From Campylobacter cuniculorum DSM 23162 = LMG 24588 (GTDB lineage Bacteria; Campylobacterota; Campylobacteria; Campylobacterales; Campylobacteraceae), in the NCBI RefSeq assembly GCF_002104335.1, contig NZ_CP020867.1, positions 1,401,206 through 1,465,205 on the forward strand: a stretch of DNA of 64,000 nucleotides. Reading direction: 5' to 3'. Below the pieces are notes generated by a model that ran no database searches, was not told the origin of the DNA, and saw only the letters and a program-made list of their open reading frames with translations. Shown here one piece after another: positions 10,628 through 19,513 of this stretch; the first letter of the stretch is position 1, and every line of letters begins with the position of its first letter. The position numbers were made by a program, and so were the translations under genes.

Positions 10628-12580
10628 ATGATTTCTTTGCAAAACAATATCAAACAAGCAAATTATATAAAAAGAGCTCTATCTTTTTGGAATTTTGAAT
10701 TAGCAGAACAGAGTTTAAAACAACTCAATGAAGAACAAAAAGGTTTAAAAGAATATTTTGAGTTTTTATTTGAAACAGGAAATTTTGAAAAATTTGATTT
10801 GAATGCACTTAAGGATTTAAATTTAAATGAAACTAAAATGGGGGGGGGCTTTAAACAAGAATTAGAAACCCTCCTTCAAAAAGATTATAAAGAACTTAAA
10901 ATCAATGATTTTAGAATAGGATTAAGAGGTGCAATAGCTTGTTATCTTGTGAGAAAATATACACAGGAACAAAGATTAAATTTAGAATTAGCAAATTCTT
11001 TATTTGAAATCATCCTAAAAGAACCTTCCCTTTTAAGTAAAAGTTTTTTTATGAAAACAATAATAGATTATTTTAATGTTTTGGATGATGAGGAGTTTTT
11101 TAAGTCTCTCACTCGCTTAAAATATCTTTATTTATTGCATACTGCATTAAATTCACAAGAAGGTTCTAAAATTTATTCAAAGATTTTATATGCTCGAATA
11201 AAGAAAATCCTTAACCTAAACCCCAAACCAAAACAAAATCCTAAAATCGCAGTTTTAATCACAGGACAATTAAGAGGAGATTGGGAATATATACTTCAAA
11301 AAAATATTAAAAATCTTATAAAACCTTTGAATGCAGATATGTTTTTATTTTCTTGGGATGAAGTGGCTTTGTGGCCGGGTTTTAGGGGAGCAGCTGGAAA
11401 TTATGTGGCTAGAAATTTTTCTCACATTTCTCACATTTGTCCCGGAGAAATTCACCATACATCCGGATTAAAAAAATATTTTCCAAATACTTTTGAAATA
11501 TTTGATAAGAGTATTAAGCAAAAAGTAGAACTTGAAGAATTTAAAAAATATAATTTTAAGAAAATTCATCTTGCAAATGAAAAAGAATTTGAAGAAACAT
11601 TAAACAATCAATACGGACAACTTATAAGATATTGGAAAAATATTGTGAAACAGAATTATGGTTTTCTTCAGGCTGTAGAATTGATAAAAAGTTATGAAAT
11701 GCAACATAATTTTACATATGACTTTTTAATCAGAATTCGTCCCGATGCAGAATATTTTGAAATGGATCCTTTATATCTTCATACACTAAAAAATCATCAA
11801 ATTTCTGCTGGTGCCAGACCTTTTGGCACAACTGATTTTTTGATCTATGGGAGGAGAGATGCAATGGTAAAATTTTTGTTAATTTTAGAAGATAAGGATT
11901 TTAAATTTGTAGATTATTATGGAGGAATTCATCCTATGATTTCCGATTGGTTAATTTTTAATGAAATCGAATTTATTGATGAAGAAGTCAAATACACAAC
12001 AATAAATGAAAAGCTTTCTATACCAAATTTTAATAAAGAACTCCAACTTGATTTTGAAAAATTAAAACAAGATGGAGTGAGTGAGGAAAAGCTTAAGGAT
12101 TATAGAGATTTTTTTGAACTTGTTTGTGAATATTATAAAATAGAACCTGAACAAAGACAAAATTGTATTTCTCAACATCCTTGCTTTTTAAGATTAAAAG
12201 AAAAGAAAGTAAAAATCAATTCACAGCAAAATAGTGGTGCTGTGCTTCGTGTTAAAAATCATCTTGCCTATAAGCTTGGAAATATAATGGTCAGTAATAA
12301 TCCTAAAACATTTAAAGAATACAAAAATACAATTCTTAGACTCATTCAAGCTGCAAAAGAACATCAAATTCAACGCGAACAGCAAAAAGGCATAAAACTT
12401 CCTCCTTTAGAAACACTCAAAGATTATGAAGAAGCTTTAAAAATTAAAAATTATTTTTCTTATAGACTTGGTGAAGCTTTAATCAAAGCTTTTAAAAATA
12501 TTTATTTTGGAGGAATGATTAAATTTTTCTTTTTTGATATAAAAAGGATTAAAAAAGAATTTCATAAAAAACAGTCTTAA
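10628..12580 (+). CDS. Phase-variable putative glycan transferase, copy A
   Basis: The exact function is not recognised. The 650-aa protein has a helical N-terminus (about 1-157), a core beginning KIAVLITGQLRGDW, with FLFSWDEVALWPG and DFLIRIRPDAEY resembling glycosyltransferase strands, and a C-terminal two-unit helical module (LRVKNHLAYKLG, then EEALKIKNYFSYRLGEAL) common in Campylobacter surface-carbohydrate enzymes. A G9 tract at 10840-10848 encodes Met-Gly-Gly-Gly; the present length keeps the frame open (ON). Its N- and C-terminal thirds are identical to the 24856 gene, but two central segments differ. The design recalls the phase-variable MeOPN transferase pair Cj1421c/Cj1422c of C. 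jejuni; that link is a guess. Confidence 0.75.
   Translation: MISLQNNIKQANYIKRALSFWNFELAEQSLKQLNEEQKGLKEYFEFLFETGNFEKFDLNALKDLNLNETKMGGGFKQELETLLQKDYKELKINDFRIGLRGAIACYLVRKYTQEQRLNLELANSLFEIILKEPSLLSKSFFMKTIIDYFNVLDDEEFFKSLTRLKYLYLLHTALNSQEGSKIYSKILYARIKKILNLNPKPKQNPKIAVLITGQLRGDWEYILQKNIKNLIKPLNADMFLFSWDEVALWPGFRGAAGNYVARNFSHISHICPGEIHHTSGLKKYFPNTFEIFDKSIKQKVELEEFKKYNFKKIHLANEKEFEETLNNQYGQLIRYWKNIVKQNYGFLQAVELIKSYEMQHNFTYDFLIRIRPDAEYFEMDPLYLHTLKNHQISAGARPFGTTDFLIYGRRDAMVKFLLILEDKDFKFVDYYGGIHPMISDWLIFNEIEFIDEEVKYTTINEKLSIPNFNKELQLDFEKLKQDGVSEEKLKDYRDFFELVCEYYKIEPEQRQNCISQHPCFLRLKEKKVKINSQQNSGAVLRVKNHLAYKLGNIMVSNNPKTFKEYKNTILRLIQAAKEHQIQREQQKGIKLPPLETLKDYEEALKIKNYFSYRLGEALIKAFKNIYFGGMIKFFFFDIKRIKKEFHKKQS
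10840..10848 (+). repeat. Homopolymer G9 tract in coding sequence (copy A)
   Basis: Nine G within codons 71-74 of the 10628 gene. In Campylobacter, G8-G10 tracts slip by single bases at high frequency and switch genes on and off. At nine G the gene reads through. Confidence 0.9.
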
Positions 12581-12589
12581 AATTCAATC

Positions 12590-12618
12590 AAAAAAGCCCA
12601 GACAAGCTAAGCTTTTTT
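12590..12618. terminator. Bidirectional stem-loop terminator (left-arm copy)
   Basis: AAAAAAGC (12590-12597) pairs with GCTTTTTT (12611-12618), giving a stem with A and T runs on either side that can act in both directions. It lies 10 bp after the transferase stop. Confidence 0.65.
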
Positions 12619-12878
12619 GTCGCAATATTTTGAAAAGATTCAAACTCTATATCGTCTGAAGATTAAAAAGCTTTAATTTAAAATACATACTAAAATAAAA
12701 CAATTGATTTCAATGAAATTGATATTTAAATCTTATGAATGATGTTAAAGATTGATGAGAGCTTAAGCTTAAATGTTTGATTGAATAAAAACATAAGCTT
12801 TGCAATATCAGTTTTGATTGATATGTTAAAAGTTTTTTTGATTTTAAAAAATTAAAATTCATTTATAGGTTTAAAAAA

Positions 12879-13143
12879 TTAAAAAGGATTTTCCTGCTCT
12901 GTTTCGTTTTTATCCCATTTTAAATCTGCTTTATCCAAAGAAGATTTTTGAAAAATTTTATAAAAATATTTAAATATCAATTCTAGTTTTTCCTCATCTT
13001 TTTCTTGTTTGAGTGTGATGAGGATTTGTTTTAAAAATTCTGTTGATTCTTCTGTTTTGAGAATTTTTAAGAATTTAAAGCTGTTTTTATCAAATAGAGT
13101 AAAAAGTTGTTTTTTAAGTGCTAAGCTAGGGTTTTGTATTTTA
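12879..13143 (-). pseudogene. Orphan 3' fragment of dnaG
   Basis: The minus strand encodes the last ~88 codons and the stop of DNA primase, matching the complement of 24293-24557. The fragment has no start and is carried inside the left IR1 arm, so copy A was probably duplicated from the right-hand locus, taking the dnaG tail with it. 13144-13362, between the fragment and lctP, holds no gene that I can see. Confidence 0.93.
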
Positions 13144-13362
13144 TCCTGCTAACAAAGATTTGTTTTTAAGAGGGTTGAGTTTAAAAATTATAGGCTTGAT
13201 TGTGTGAATGGGTTTGTTGAGGCTATAAAAATAAATGTTACTAAATTACTCAAATATTTCAAATATCCCTTTAGAATTTTTGATTTCTAAGCAATAATAT
13301 TTTAAAATGTAAAATTATTAAAAAAGAATTTAATAAAAATTTAAATATCCTAAGGAGTTTCA

Positions 13363-15003
13363 ATGTGGCAACAAAATTATGATCCACTCGGAAGTATTTG
13401 GTTGAGTGCGATTTTTGCATTTTTACCCATCATTTGTTTTTTAGCTTGTCTTGTTTTCTTCAAGCTTAAAGGGTATCAAGCAGGATTTTTGACGGTGATT
13501 TTAGCAAGTGTGATTGCTTTATTCACTTATGATATGCCCTTTTCATTGATTGGTGCAAGTTTTGTTTATGGTTTTGCTCAAGGAATGTGGCCTATTGCGT
13601 GGATTATCATTGCAGCAATTTTTCTTTATAAACTTTCAGTTAAATCCGGAGCTTTTGAAATCATCAAACAAAGCGTGGTGAGCATCACACCTGATCACAG
13701 AATTCAAGTCATACTCATCGGTTTTTGTTTTGGTTCTTTTTTAGAGGGGGCGATTGGTTTTGGGGGACCTGTAGCCATCACAGCGGCTTTACTTGTCGGC
13801 TTAGGATTGCGTCCTTTACATGCGGCGGGACTTTGTTTGATTGCGAATACAGCTCCGGTTGCATTTGGTGCAGTAGGAATCCCTATCATTGCAATGTGTA
13901 AAAGCGTTGGCATTGAATCAGAAGCTGTATCTGCAATGGTTGGACGTATGCTCGTGCCTTTGTCTTTAACTGTTCCATTTTTCATTGTATTTTTAATGGA
14001 CGGCTTGAAAGGAGTTAAAGAAACTTTTCCAGCTATTTTTGTAGCCGCATTAAGTTTTACAGCAACTCAATTTTTAAGTTCAAATTTTTTAGGAGCTGAA
14101 TTACCAGACATTGTTTCGGCTATCGTTTCTTTGGTTTGCACGACGATATTTTTGAAATTTTGGAAACCAAATCATATTTTTAGATTTGATGATGAAACAA
14201 ATTTTACTCAAGAAAAGCAACTTGAATTTAAAGAAATTCTTAAGGCTTGGACTCCTTTTATCTTGCTCATTGTTTGTATTATCATTTGGACTCAACCTTG
14301 GTTTAAGGATTTATTTGTAAAGGGTGCGATTTTTGATTACACTCAAATCACCATAGCCTCCACGAATATTGAAAATAGCATTGTTGATAGCGACTCAAAG
14401 GCTATAAGTTTAAATTTACCGATTAATTTTATCGCTAATCAAGCGGGCACAGCCATACTCTTAGCAGCCTTTTTGACCATTTGGATTTTAAGGATTAAAG
14501 CTCATGATGCTGCAGAGTGTTTTTGGGATACCTTAAAAGAAATGGCAATTCCTTGTATCACCATAGGACTTGTTGTTGCATTTGCTTTTATTTCTAGAAA
14601 TAGCGGTATGAGCACCACTCTAGGACTTGCTTTTGCACAAACAGGCAATGCTTTTGCTTTCTTCTCTCCTGTGATAGGTTGGATAGGCGTTTTCTTAACC
14701 GGTTCAGATACAAGCTCTAATTTGCTTTTTGGGACTTTACAGCAGGTAAGTGCTAGAAATTTAGGTATAAGTGAAACCTTATTTTTAGCAGCAAATTCTG
14801 TAGGTGGGGTTGTTGGAAAGATGATTTCTCCTCAAAGTATAGCTATAGCTTGTGCTGCGGTAGGACTTGTTGGTAAAGAATCAGATCTTTTTAAATTTAC
14901 ATTGAAATATTCGGCGGCTTTTATTATTTTAATAGGACTTTGGACTTGTTTTATAACTTTCTTTTTAAGCGGTATTATTCCGGATGCTGTGCCGTTAAAA
15001 TAA
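13363..15003 (+). CDS. lctP: L-lactate permease
   Basis: Proton-coupled uptake of L-lactate through the inner membrane. The 546-aa product has about 12-14 membrane segments and the LctP family pattern: MWQQNYDPLG start, FLEGAIGFGGPVAI, ANTAPVAFGAVGIPI, and GSDTSSNLLFG near the C-terminus. AAGGAG lies 6 nt before the ATG. It corresponds to C. jejuni Cj0076c and heads the lactate-use cluster with lutABC immediately downstream, 57 bp away. Confidence 0.96.
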   Translation: MWQQNYDPLGSIWLSAIFAFLPIICFLACLVFFKLKGYQAGFLTVILASVIALFTYDMPFSLIGASFVYGFAQGMWPIAWIIIAAIFLYKLSVKSGAFEIIKQSVVSITPDHRIQVILIGFCFGSFLEGAIGFGGPVAITAALLVGLGLRPLHAAGLCLIANTAPVAFGAVGIPIIAMCKSVGIESEAVSAMVGRMLVPLSLTVPFFIVFLMDGLKGVKETFPAIFVAALSFTATQFLSSNFLGAELPDIVSAIVSLVCTTIFLKFWKPNHIFRFDDETNFTQEKQLEFKEILKAWTPFILLIVCIIIWTQPWFKDLFVKGAIFDYTQITIASTNIENSIVDSDSKAISLNLPINFIANQAGTAILLAAFLTIWILRIKAHDAAECFWDTLKEMAIPCITIGLVVAFAFISRNSGMSTTLGLAFAQTGNAFAFFSPVIGWIGVFLTGSDTSSNLLFGTLQQVSARNLGISETLFLAANSVGGVVGKMISPQSIAIACAAVGLVGKESDLFKFTLKYSAAFIILIGLWTCFITFFLSGIIPDAVPLK

Positions 15004-15007
15004 ATGA

Positions 15008-15031
15008 TTAACCTTGCTTTTGCAGGGTTAA
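15008..15031 (+). promoter_or_regulatory. Stem-loop between lctP and lutA
   Basis: TTAACCTTGC (15008-15017) pairs with GCAGGGTTAA (15022-15031), with one G-U, around a TTTT loop. There is no following T run, so it looks more like an mRNA processing or stability element (or partial attenuator) that sets different levels of permease and Lut enzymes than a full terminator. Confidence 0.5.
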
Positions 15032-15060
15032 TGCAAAATTTATAATCATTAAGGAAAAAA

Positions 15061-15798
15061 ATGAAAAAAATCTATTTTTATGCAACCTGTTTAGGAACAG
15101 CTGCAATGCAAGAGAGCATAATCAATGCAATCAAGCTTTTGACACGAGAAGGAATTGAAGTGATTTTTAAAAAAAATCAAACGTGTTGTGCACAGCCCTC
15201 TTTTAATTCTGGTTATTTTAAAGAAAGCAAAGAGATTGCTCTTTATAATGTGAATTTATTTGAAAAAGATTATCCTATCGTCGTGCCAAGTGGTTCTTGT
15301 GCGGGAATGATGAGCCATGATTATATTGAACTTTTTAAAAAAGATAAAGAATTGGAAAGGGTTGAAAAATTTAGCAAAAGAATTATAGAGCTTTCTCAAT
15401 ATTTAGATAAAGTTTTGAATGTAAATTATGAGGATAAGGGAGAACCTATAAAGGTAACTTGGCATTCAAATTGCCACGCTTTAAGGGTGCAAAAAAGCAT
15501 AGAATCAAGCAAGAATCTCATCAAAAGACTTAAAAATGTTGAATTGATTGATTTAGAATATGAAGAGGAATGCTGTGGTTTTGGTGGGACTTTTTCGGTT
15601 AAAGAGCCTGAAATTTCAAATGCTATGGTCAAAACGAAGATTAAAGACATTCAAAACACAGGTGTAAAATATCTCATCAGTGGTGATGGGGGCTGTCTTT
15701 TAAATATCGATGGAACAATGAAAAAAATGGGACTTGATATCAAAGGGGTGCATTTGTATGATTTTTTGCTTAAACGCATTGAAGGAGAGAGATTATGA
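15061..15798 (+). CDS. lutA: L-lactate utilization protein LutA (cysteine-rich Fe-S subunit)
   Basis: Subunit of the LutABC complex that oxidises L-lactate to pyruvate. The 245-aa product has the two paired-cysteine CCG-type motifs: CCAQPSFNSGYF near residue 40 with SGSCAGM near 79, and the second set with CHA and ECCGFGGTFSVKEPEIS. These bind an Fe-S cluster in GlpC/LutA-type proteins. AAGGA precedes the ATG. It overlaps lutB by 4 bp. The C. jejuni counterpart is Cj0075c. Confidence 0.94.
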   Translation: MKKIYFYATCLGTAAMQESIINAIKLLTREGIEVIFKKNQTCCAQPSFNSGYFKESKEIALYNVNLFEKDYPIVVPSGSCAGMMSHDYIELFKKDKELERVEKFSKRIIELSQYLDKVLNVNYEDKGEPIKVTWHSNCHALRVQKSIESSKNLIKRLKNVELIDLEYEEECCGFGGTFSVKEPEISNAMVKTKIKDIQNTGVKYLISGDGGCLLNIDGTMKKMGLDIKGVHLYDFLLKRIEGERL

Positions 15799-17234
15799 GC
15801 AGTGAAAAGATAGCACACGAAGAAATTGTTCGCATTAAACTCAATGACACTCAAATGCGTGAAAATTTAATGACGGCTATGCATACTTTGCAAAAAAATC
15901 GCCTTAAGGTTATAGAAAATAAATTCGAGGATTGGGAGGGTTTGCGAACTAAGGCTAAAAAGGCTAAAAATAATGCTTTGATGAGTTTAAAAGATAGGCT
16001 TTTAGAATTTGAAAAAAATGCTCAAAAAAATGGTATGAAAGTGCATTGGGCAAGCAGTGATGAAGATGCTTGTGAGCTTATCTATGAGCTGATGAAACAG
16101 AAAAAAATCACTAAAATTCTCAAAGGCAAATCAATGGCTAGTGAGGAAATTGGGCTCAATCATTACTTAGAGAAAAAAGGTATAAAGGCTATAGAGACGG
16201 ATTTAGGAGAGCTTATTTTACAGCTTAATGGTGAAAGTCCTGTGCATATTGTTGTTCCGGCTATCCATAGGAATCGCAATGAAGTTGGACAAATTTTCAA
16301 AGAAAAACTCGGAGCAAAACTTGAAAGCGAACCTGAAAAGCTCAATGCTATTGCAAGAGAGCATTTAAGGGCTGAATTTGAGGAGTTAAAACTTGGACTG
16401 AGCGGGGTTAATTTTGCTATGTCTAAAGAAGGAGCTTTTTGGCTGATTGAAAATGAAGGCAATGGCAGAATGTGCACCACAGCTCCGGATATTCATATCG
16501 CACTTTGCGGCATAGAAAAGGTTATGGAAAGCTTTGAAGATGCTGCGACTATGGTATCTTTACTCACTCCTTCTGCAACCGGGCAGTTTATCCCAACTTA
16601 CAATAATATCATCACAGCACCGAGAAAAAATGGAGACTTAGATGGACCTAAAGAGGTGCATATTATATTATTTGACCATCATCGAAGTGATATGTTAGCC
16701 CATGAGGATTATTACGAGGCTCTAAGATGCATTAGATGTGGAGCTTGTATGAATTTTTGTCCTGTTTATGACCAAATTGGCGGACATACTTATCAAACCA
16801 TTTATCCCGGACCTATTGGTGAAGTGATTAGCCCAAATCTTTTTGGGATTGATCAAACGGGTGATATTTTAAACTTTTGTTCGCTTTGCGGCAGGTGTTC
16901 TGAAGTATGTCCGGTTAAAATTCCTTTAGCTGAACTCATTAGAAAACTTAGGGCTGATAAAGTAGGACAAAGGCAAAACCCGCCCTTAGGAGCTGAATTT
17001 ATGCATAAAAACAAAGGAGAATCTTTTGTATTTAAGCAATTTAAAAATTTAGCAACAAATGGAGAAAGATGGCGTTTTTCACTTTCAAAGGCTCATTATT
17101 TCAATTATTTTATCCAAAATTTCAAGCATTCTTTACCAGTCATTAAAAAATGGAGTGCCTTTAAAGAATTGCCTCAAATTAAAAAAGATTTATACAAAGA
17201 AGTGCAAAATATTCAAGGAGTGGTTTATGAATAG
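15795..17234 (+). CDS. lutB: L-lactate utilization protein LutB (4Fe-4S protein)
   Basis: The 479-aa iron-sulfur subunit of LutABC has an N-terminal LUD domain (about 70-300) and two clusters in the C-terminal part, CIRCGACMNFCPVY and CSLCGRCSEVCPVKIP, each with the CxxCxxC...CP pattern of a 4Fe-4S site. It would pass electrons from lactate oxidation towards the respiratory chain. It overlaps lutA by 4 bp and lutC by 8 bp, so the trio is translationally coupled. C. jejuni counterpart Cj0074c. Confidence 0.95.
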   Translation: MSSEKIAHEEIVRIKLNDTQMRENLMTAMHTLQKNRLKVIENKFEDWEGLRTKAKKAKNNALMSLKDRLLEFEKNAQKNGMKVHWASSDEDACELIYELMKQKKITKILKGKSMASEEIGLNHYLEKKGIKAIETDLGELILQLNGESPVHIVVPAIHRNRNEVGQIFKEKLGAKLESEPEKLNAIAREHLRAEFEELKLGLSGVNFAMSKEGAFWLIENEGNGRMCTTAPDIHIALCGIEKVMESFEDAATMVSLLTPSATGQFIPTYNNIITAPRKNGDLDGPKEVHIILFDHHRSDMLAHEDYYEALRCIRCGACMNFCPVYDQIGGHTYQTIYPGPIGEVISPNLFGIDQTGDILNFCSLCGRCSEVCPVKIPLAELIRKLRADKVGQRQNPPLGAEFMHKNKGESFVFKQFKNLATNGERWRFSLSKAHYFNYFIQNFKHSLPVIKKWSAFKELPQIKKDLYKEVQNIQGVVYE

Positions 17235-17886
17235 AATTGATGAAATTTCAGCCAGAAGCAAAGAAGATATTTTAGCTAAACTTGAAAACGCTTATAAACA
17301 AGAGGATTTTTCCCATCAAAGTAGCATAGATCCGATTGAACATATAGCCGTTTCAAATCTTAGCCCCTTAGAAGAAATGAAACAAAAAATGTCAGAAAAT
17401 AAATACATTGTTGAAGAAGCAAGTGCGGAAATTTTAGAAGAAAAAATCAATGAAATTGTAGCAAATTACAATTATGAAAAACTCATTTATCCTGCAAATT
17501 TGACTTTAAATTTAGAAAAAATTAATGCGAAAGAAAAAATTTGCTTCGATAAAGAGATTGAACATTTAAGAAAAGAAGTTTTTGAGTCTGATTTTTCTAT
17601 CATTAATGCAAGTGCTGGAGTAAGCTCACATGGCGTTGCACTCGTACTTTCTTCAAAAGAACAGCCTAGAATGCTTTCTTTAGCTCCAAAACTTTGCATT
17701 ATCCTGCTTAAAAAAGAAAAGGTTTTAAGGAGTCTTAGTCAGGCTCTTCATTTAGTGAAAAAAGAAAATGAAATATTGCCGAGTAATATTTTATTTATCG
17801 CTGGTCCTTCAAGGACAGCAGATATTGAGCTTATAACGGTTTTTGGAGTGCATGGACCTCAAAAAGTGCATATTATTTTATATTGA
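17227..17886 (+). CDS. lutC: L-lactate utilization protein LutC
   Basis: The third LutABC subunit, with a LUD (DUF162) domain, is 219 aa from the ATG at 17227 (MNRIDEISARSKEDIL). AAGGAG lies 7 nt upstream, inside the end of lutB. A longer frame from 17059 exists but lies wholly within lutB and lacks a ribosome site. The C-terminus SRTADIELITVFGVHGPQ is characteristic: it matches the end of the LUD fold seen also in LutB. C. jejuni counterpart Cj0073c. Confidence 0.93.
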   Translation: MNRIDEISARSKEDILAKLENAYKQEDFSHQSSIDPIEHIAVSNLSPLEEMKQKMSENKYIVEEASAEILEEKINEIVANYNYEKLIYPANLTLNLEKINAKEKICFDKEIEHLRKEVFESDFSIINASAGVSSHGVALVLSSKEQPRMLSLAPKLCIILLKKEKVLRSLSQALHLVKKENEILPSNILFIAGPSRTADIELITVFGVHGPQKVHIILY

Positions 17887-18294
17887 TTTGAGCCTTTTTT
17901 AGGGACTTAATTTTTATTCATAGTCAAGTTAATTTTGCTTTGTGTTAGAATGAAATTTATATTTAAAAAGGAGTTCATTTCTTTTTTGCCATAGGGATTA
18001 AAATTCTAAAATCAGTTTTTAAACTCTTTTGAAAAATTCAATCTCATTTAAATATAATAAAATGGCTTTATTTATTATCGATTTTTTTATTATAATGGTA
18101 AGTGAGTTTTAATTTTTATTGTTTTTTATGGAGGTTTATTTTCACAATATTTCTTAAATTCAATCGTTGATTTTTGAAATTTGCAATGCTTAATTTATAA
18201 GACTTCAAATATTTATTTAAGCTTAATTTCTTTAATATTTAGAAGTTTTTAGACAAAAAATTGTTTTTTAAAAATTTAAGCAACAACTTGTTTT
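17887..18294. other. Intergenic region, no gene seen
   Basis: About 410 bp, very AT-rich, between convergent lutC and the ATP-grasp gene. I see no open frame with a plausible ribosome site. In C. jejuni small remnant genes lie at the corresponding place (Cj0070c-Cj0072c, from memory), so decayed coding sequence is possible. Confidence 0.5.
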
Positions 18295-18295
18295 C

Positions 18296-18318
18296 AAAAA
18301 AGGGCGAATTCTCGCCCT
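18296..18318 (-). terminator. Rho-independent terminator of the ATP-grasp gene
   Basis: On the minus strand a 7-bp GC-rich stem (AGGGCGA / TCGCCCT, loop of 4) at 18301-18318 is followed by a run of six T. It lies immediately after the 18323 stop. Confidence 0.85.
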
Positions 18319-18322
18319 AAAA

Positions 18323-19438
18323 TCATTTTTGTGCATCTTCTACGATATTAATAATCGTGTTTGCCACTCTTCTTGCGGTTTTATCAAGGAATTCTGCAGG
18401 TGAAGTGAAGCCGACACAAGAGCAGTTAATCTCGCCTAAGACATATTTGTCTTTGCCATTTTCATCGGTATCAAGGATAAAATCCGCTGTCCAAATGAGC
18501 GGTAAGTCGTAGTTACCGAGTTTGCTTTTAATCTCGGGCAAATTAGAGAGGAAGTAATCCACGAGTTTGCTCCATTGTTCAGGCTTATCATAGCGGTATT
18601 TTGCCCCGCTAAAAAGAGTCGCAGAAAAGGCGTCTGCACCTTCGGCTGGTTTTTTATGCACCACATAAATAGGGTCTTTATAGAGCATAAGAATACGAAT
18701 CTCACCCTCTTTAATACGTGGCAAGAAAGTCATATCCACGAGCATACCATTATCGCCTTTAAGGTATTTTTCGCAAAAGTCCATAAACTCGCCAAGTTTG
18801 CGTTCCTCTACGTGATTATCCACCGCTTCTGTGCAGCGAATCTCTGCATCAAGGGGCAACTCACTCACGCCTTTGTATTTATCGGGATTTTTAATTTGCA
18901 CACGCCAAATTCCTTCGCCTGTTGAACCACGATTTTGTTTTAAAACTCTCTCGCCCTTTGCAAGTGTTTTAGGGAAATTCTTTTTAAAATCATGCTCACC
19001 ACCTGCTTCCCATTTAACTCCGATTCTCTTTGCTTCTGCAGGGTCATAATACGCCAAAGTATCCGTTGGGACAAGCTCTGTGTTGCGCAGTTTTGTAAGA
19101 GCATCCTTTGCCCCATAGCCTATCATGGCATCTGGATGAGGCATACCAATCACGCCATTTTCACAGAGTTTGCGTAAAACATCAAAATAGAGTTTTTCCT
19201 CTTTAAGATTTCCCGGATTAACACGTGAAACATACGCATCAGCAGATTTTTTTACATATTCGTAAATTTCATTTTTTTTGCTCTCATCGCGTAAAATTTC
19301 ATCTGTGAAAAACACAACTTCTGCATTCCAACCAAGTTTCTTAAGATAGTCCATCATAGGCACAGTGTCTCTTCTGTGTCCATCGCGACCCTTATCGCTA
19401 CCACCTACTGCTTCAAAAAATACGATATTTTTTTTCAT
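18323..19438 (-). CDS. Cj0069-family ATP-grasp-like protein
   Basis: The 371-aa protein resembles the hypothetical Cj0069 family (DUF6815-type) of C. jejuni, which also lies near the lactate genes. It has ATP-grasp-like features (ERVLKQNRGSTGEGIWRVQ as a nucleotide-binding strand-loop, and the acidic metal-site segment YVLGEINCSCVGFTSP near the C-terminus), suggesting carboxylate-amine ligase chemistry. The substrate is unknown. By eye its base composition is richer in G and C than its neighbours, a sign of later acquisition. It has its own promoter (TATAAT at 19484-19489), a strong AAGGAG site and its own terminator: a single-gene unit. Confidence 0.75.
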   Translation of the reverse strand: MKKNIVFFEAVGGSDKGRDGHRRDTVPMMDYLKKLGWNAEVVFFTDEILRDESKKNEIYEYVKKSADAYVSRVNPGNLKEEKLYFDVLRKLCENGVIGMPHPDAMIGYGAKDALTKLRNTELVPTDTLAYYDPAEAKRIGVKWEAGGEHDFKKNFPKTLAKGERVLKQNRGSTGEGIWRVQIKNPDKYKGVSELPLDAEIRCTEAVDNHVEERKLGEFMDFCEKYLKGDNGMLVDMTFLPRIKEGEIRILMLYKDPIYVVHKKPAEGADAFSATLFSGAKYRYDKPEQWSKLVDYFLSNLPEIKSKLGNYDLPLIWTADFILDTDENGKDKYVLGEINCSCVGFTSPAEFLDKTARRVANTIINIVEDAQK

Positions 19439-19483
19439 AGTTTCTCCTTATTTTGCAATCTTAATAATTATTCCATAAAAAAC

Positions 19484-19489
19484 ATTATA
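19484..19489 (-). promoter_or_regulatory. Candidate -10 box for the ATP-grasp gene
   Basis: TATAAT on the minus strand, 46-51 nt upstream of the ATG at 19438. Confidence 0.5.
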
Positions 19490-19513
19490 AATAATTAAAT
19501 ATCAAACTCAATT

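Larger units (their letters stand above)
10530..13143. repeat. Large inverted repeat IR1, left arm
   Basis: This 2,614-bp arm is the reverse complement of 24293-26939. The ends were found by eye: identity starts at CTTAAATTCAC (10530) and stops after GTATTTTA (13143). The arm holds the poly-T promoter, the whole transferase gene at 10628, its terminator, and the last 265 bp of dnaG. The arms differ in length by 33 bp, exactly the length difference of the two genes (650 versus 661 codons). All divergence is inside the two central gene segments. Confidence 0.95.

Noticed and set aside
17059-17226. A longer lutC start at 17059
   Set aside because: The extra 56 residues lie inside lutB and are not family-like. 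AAGGAG before 17227 decides the start.
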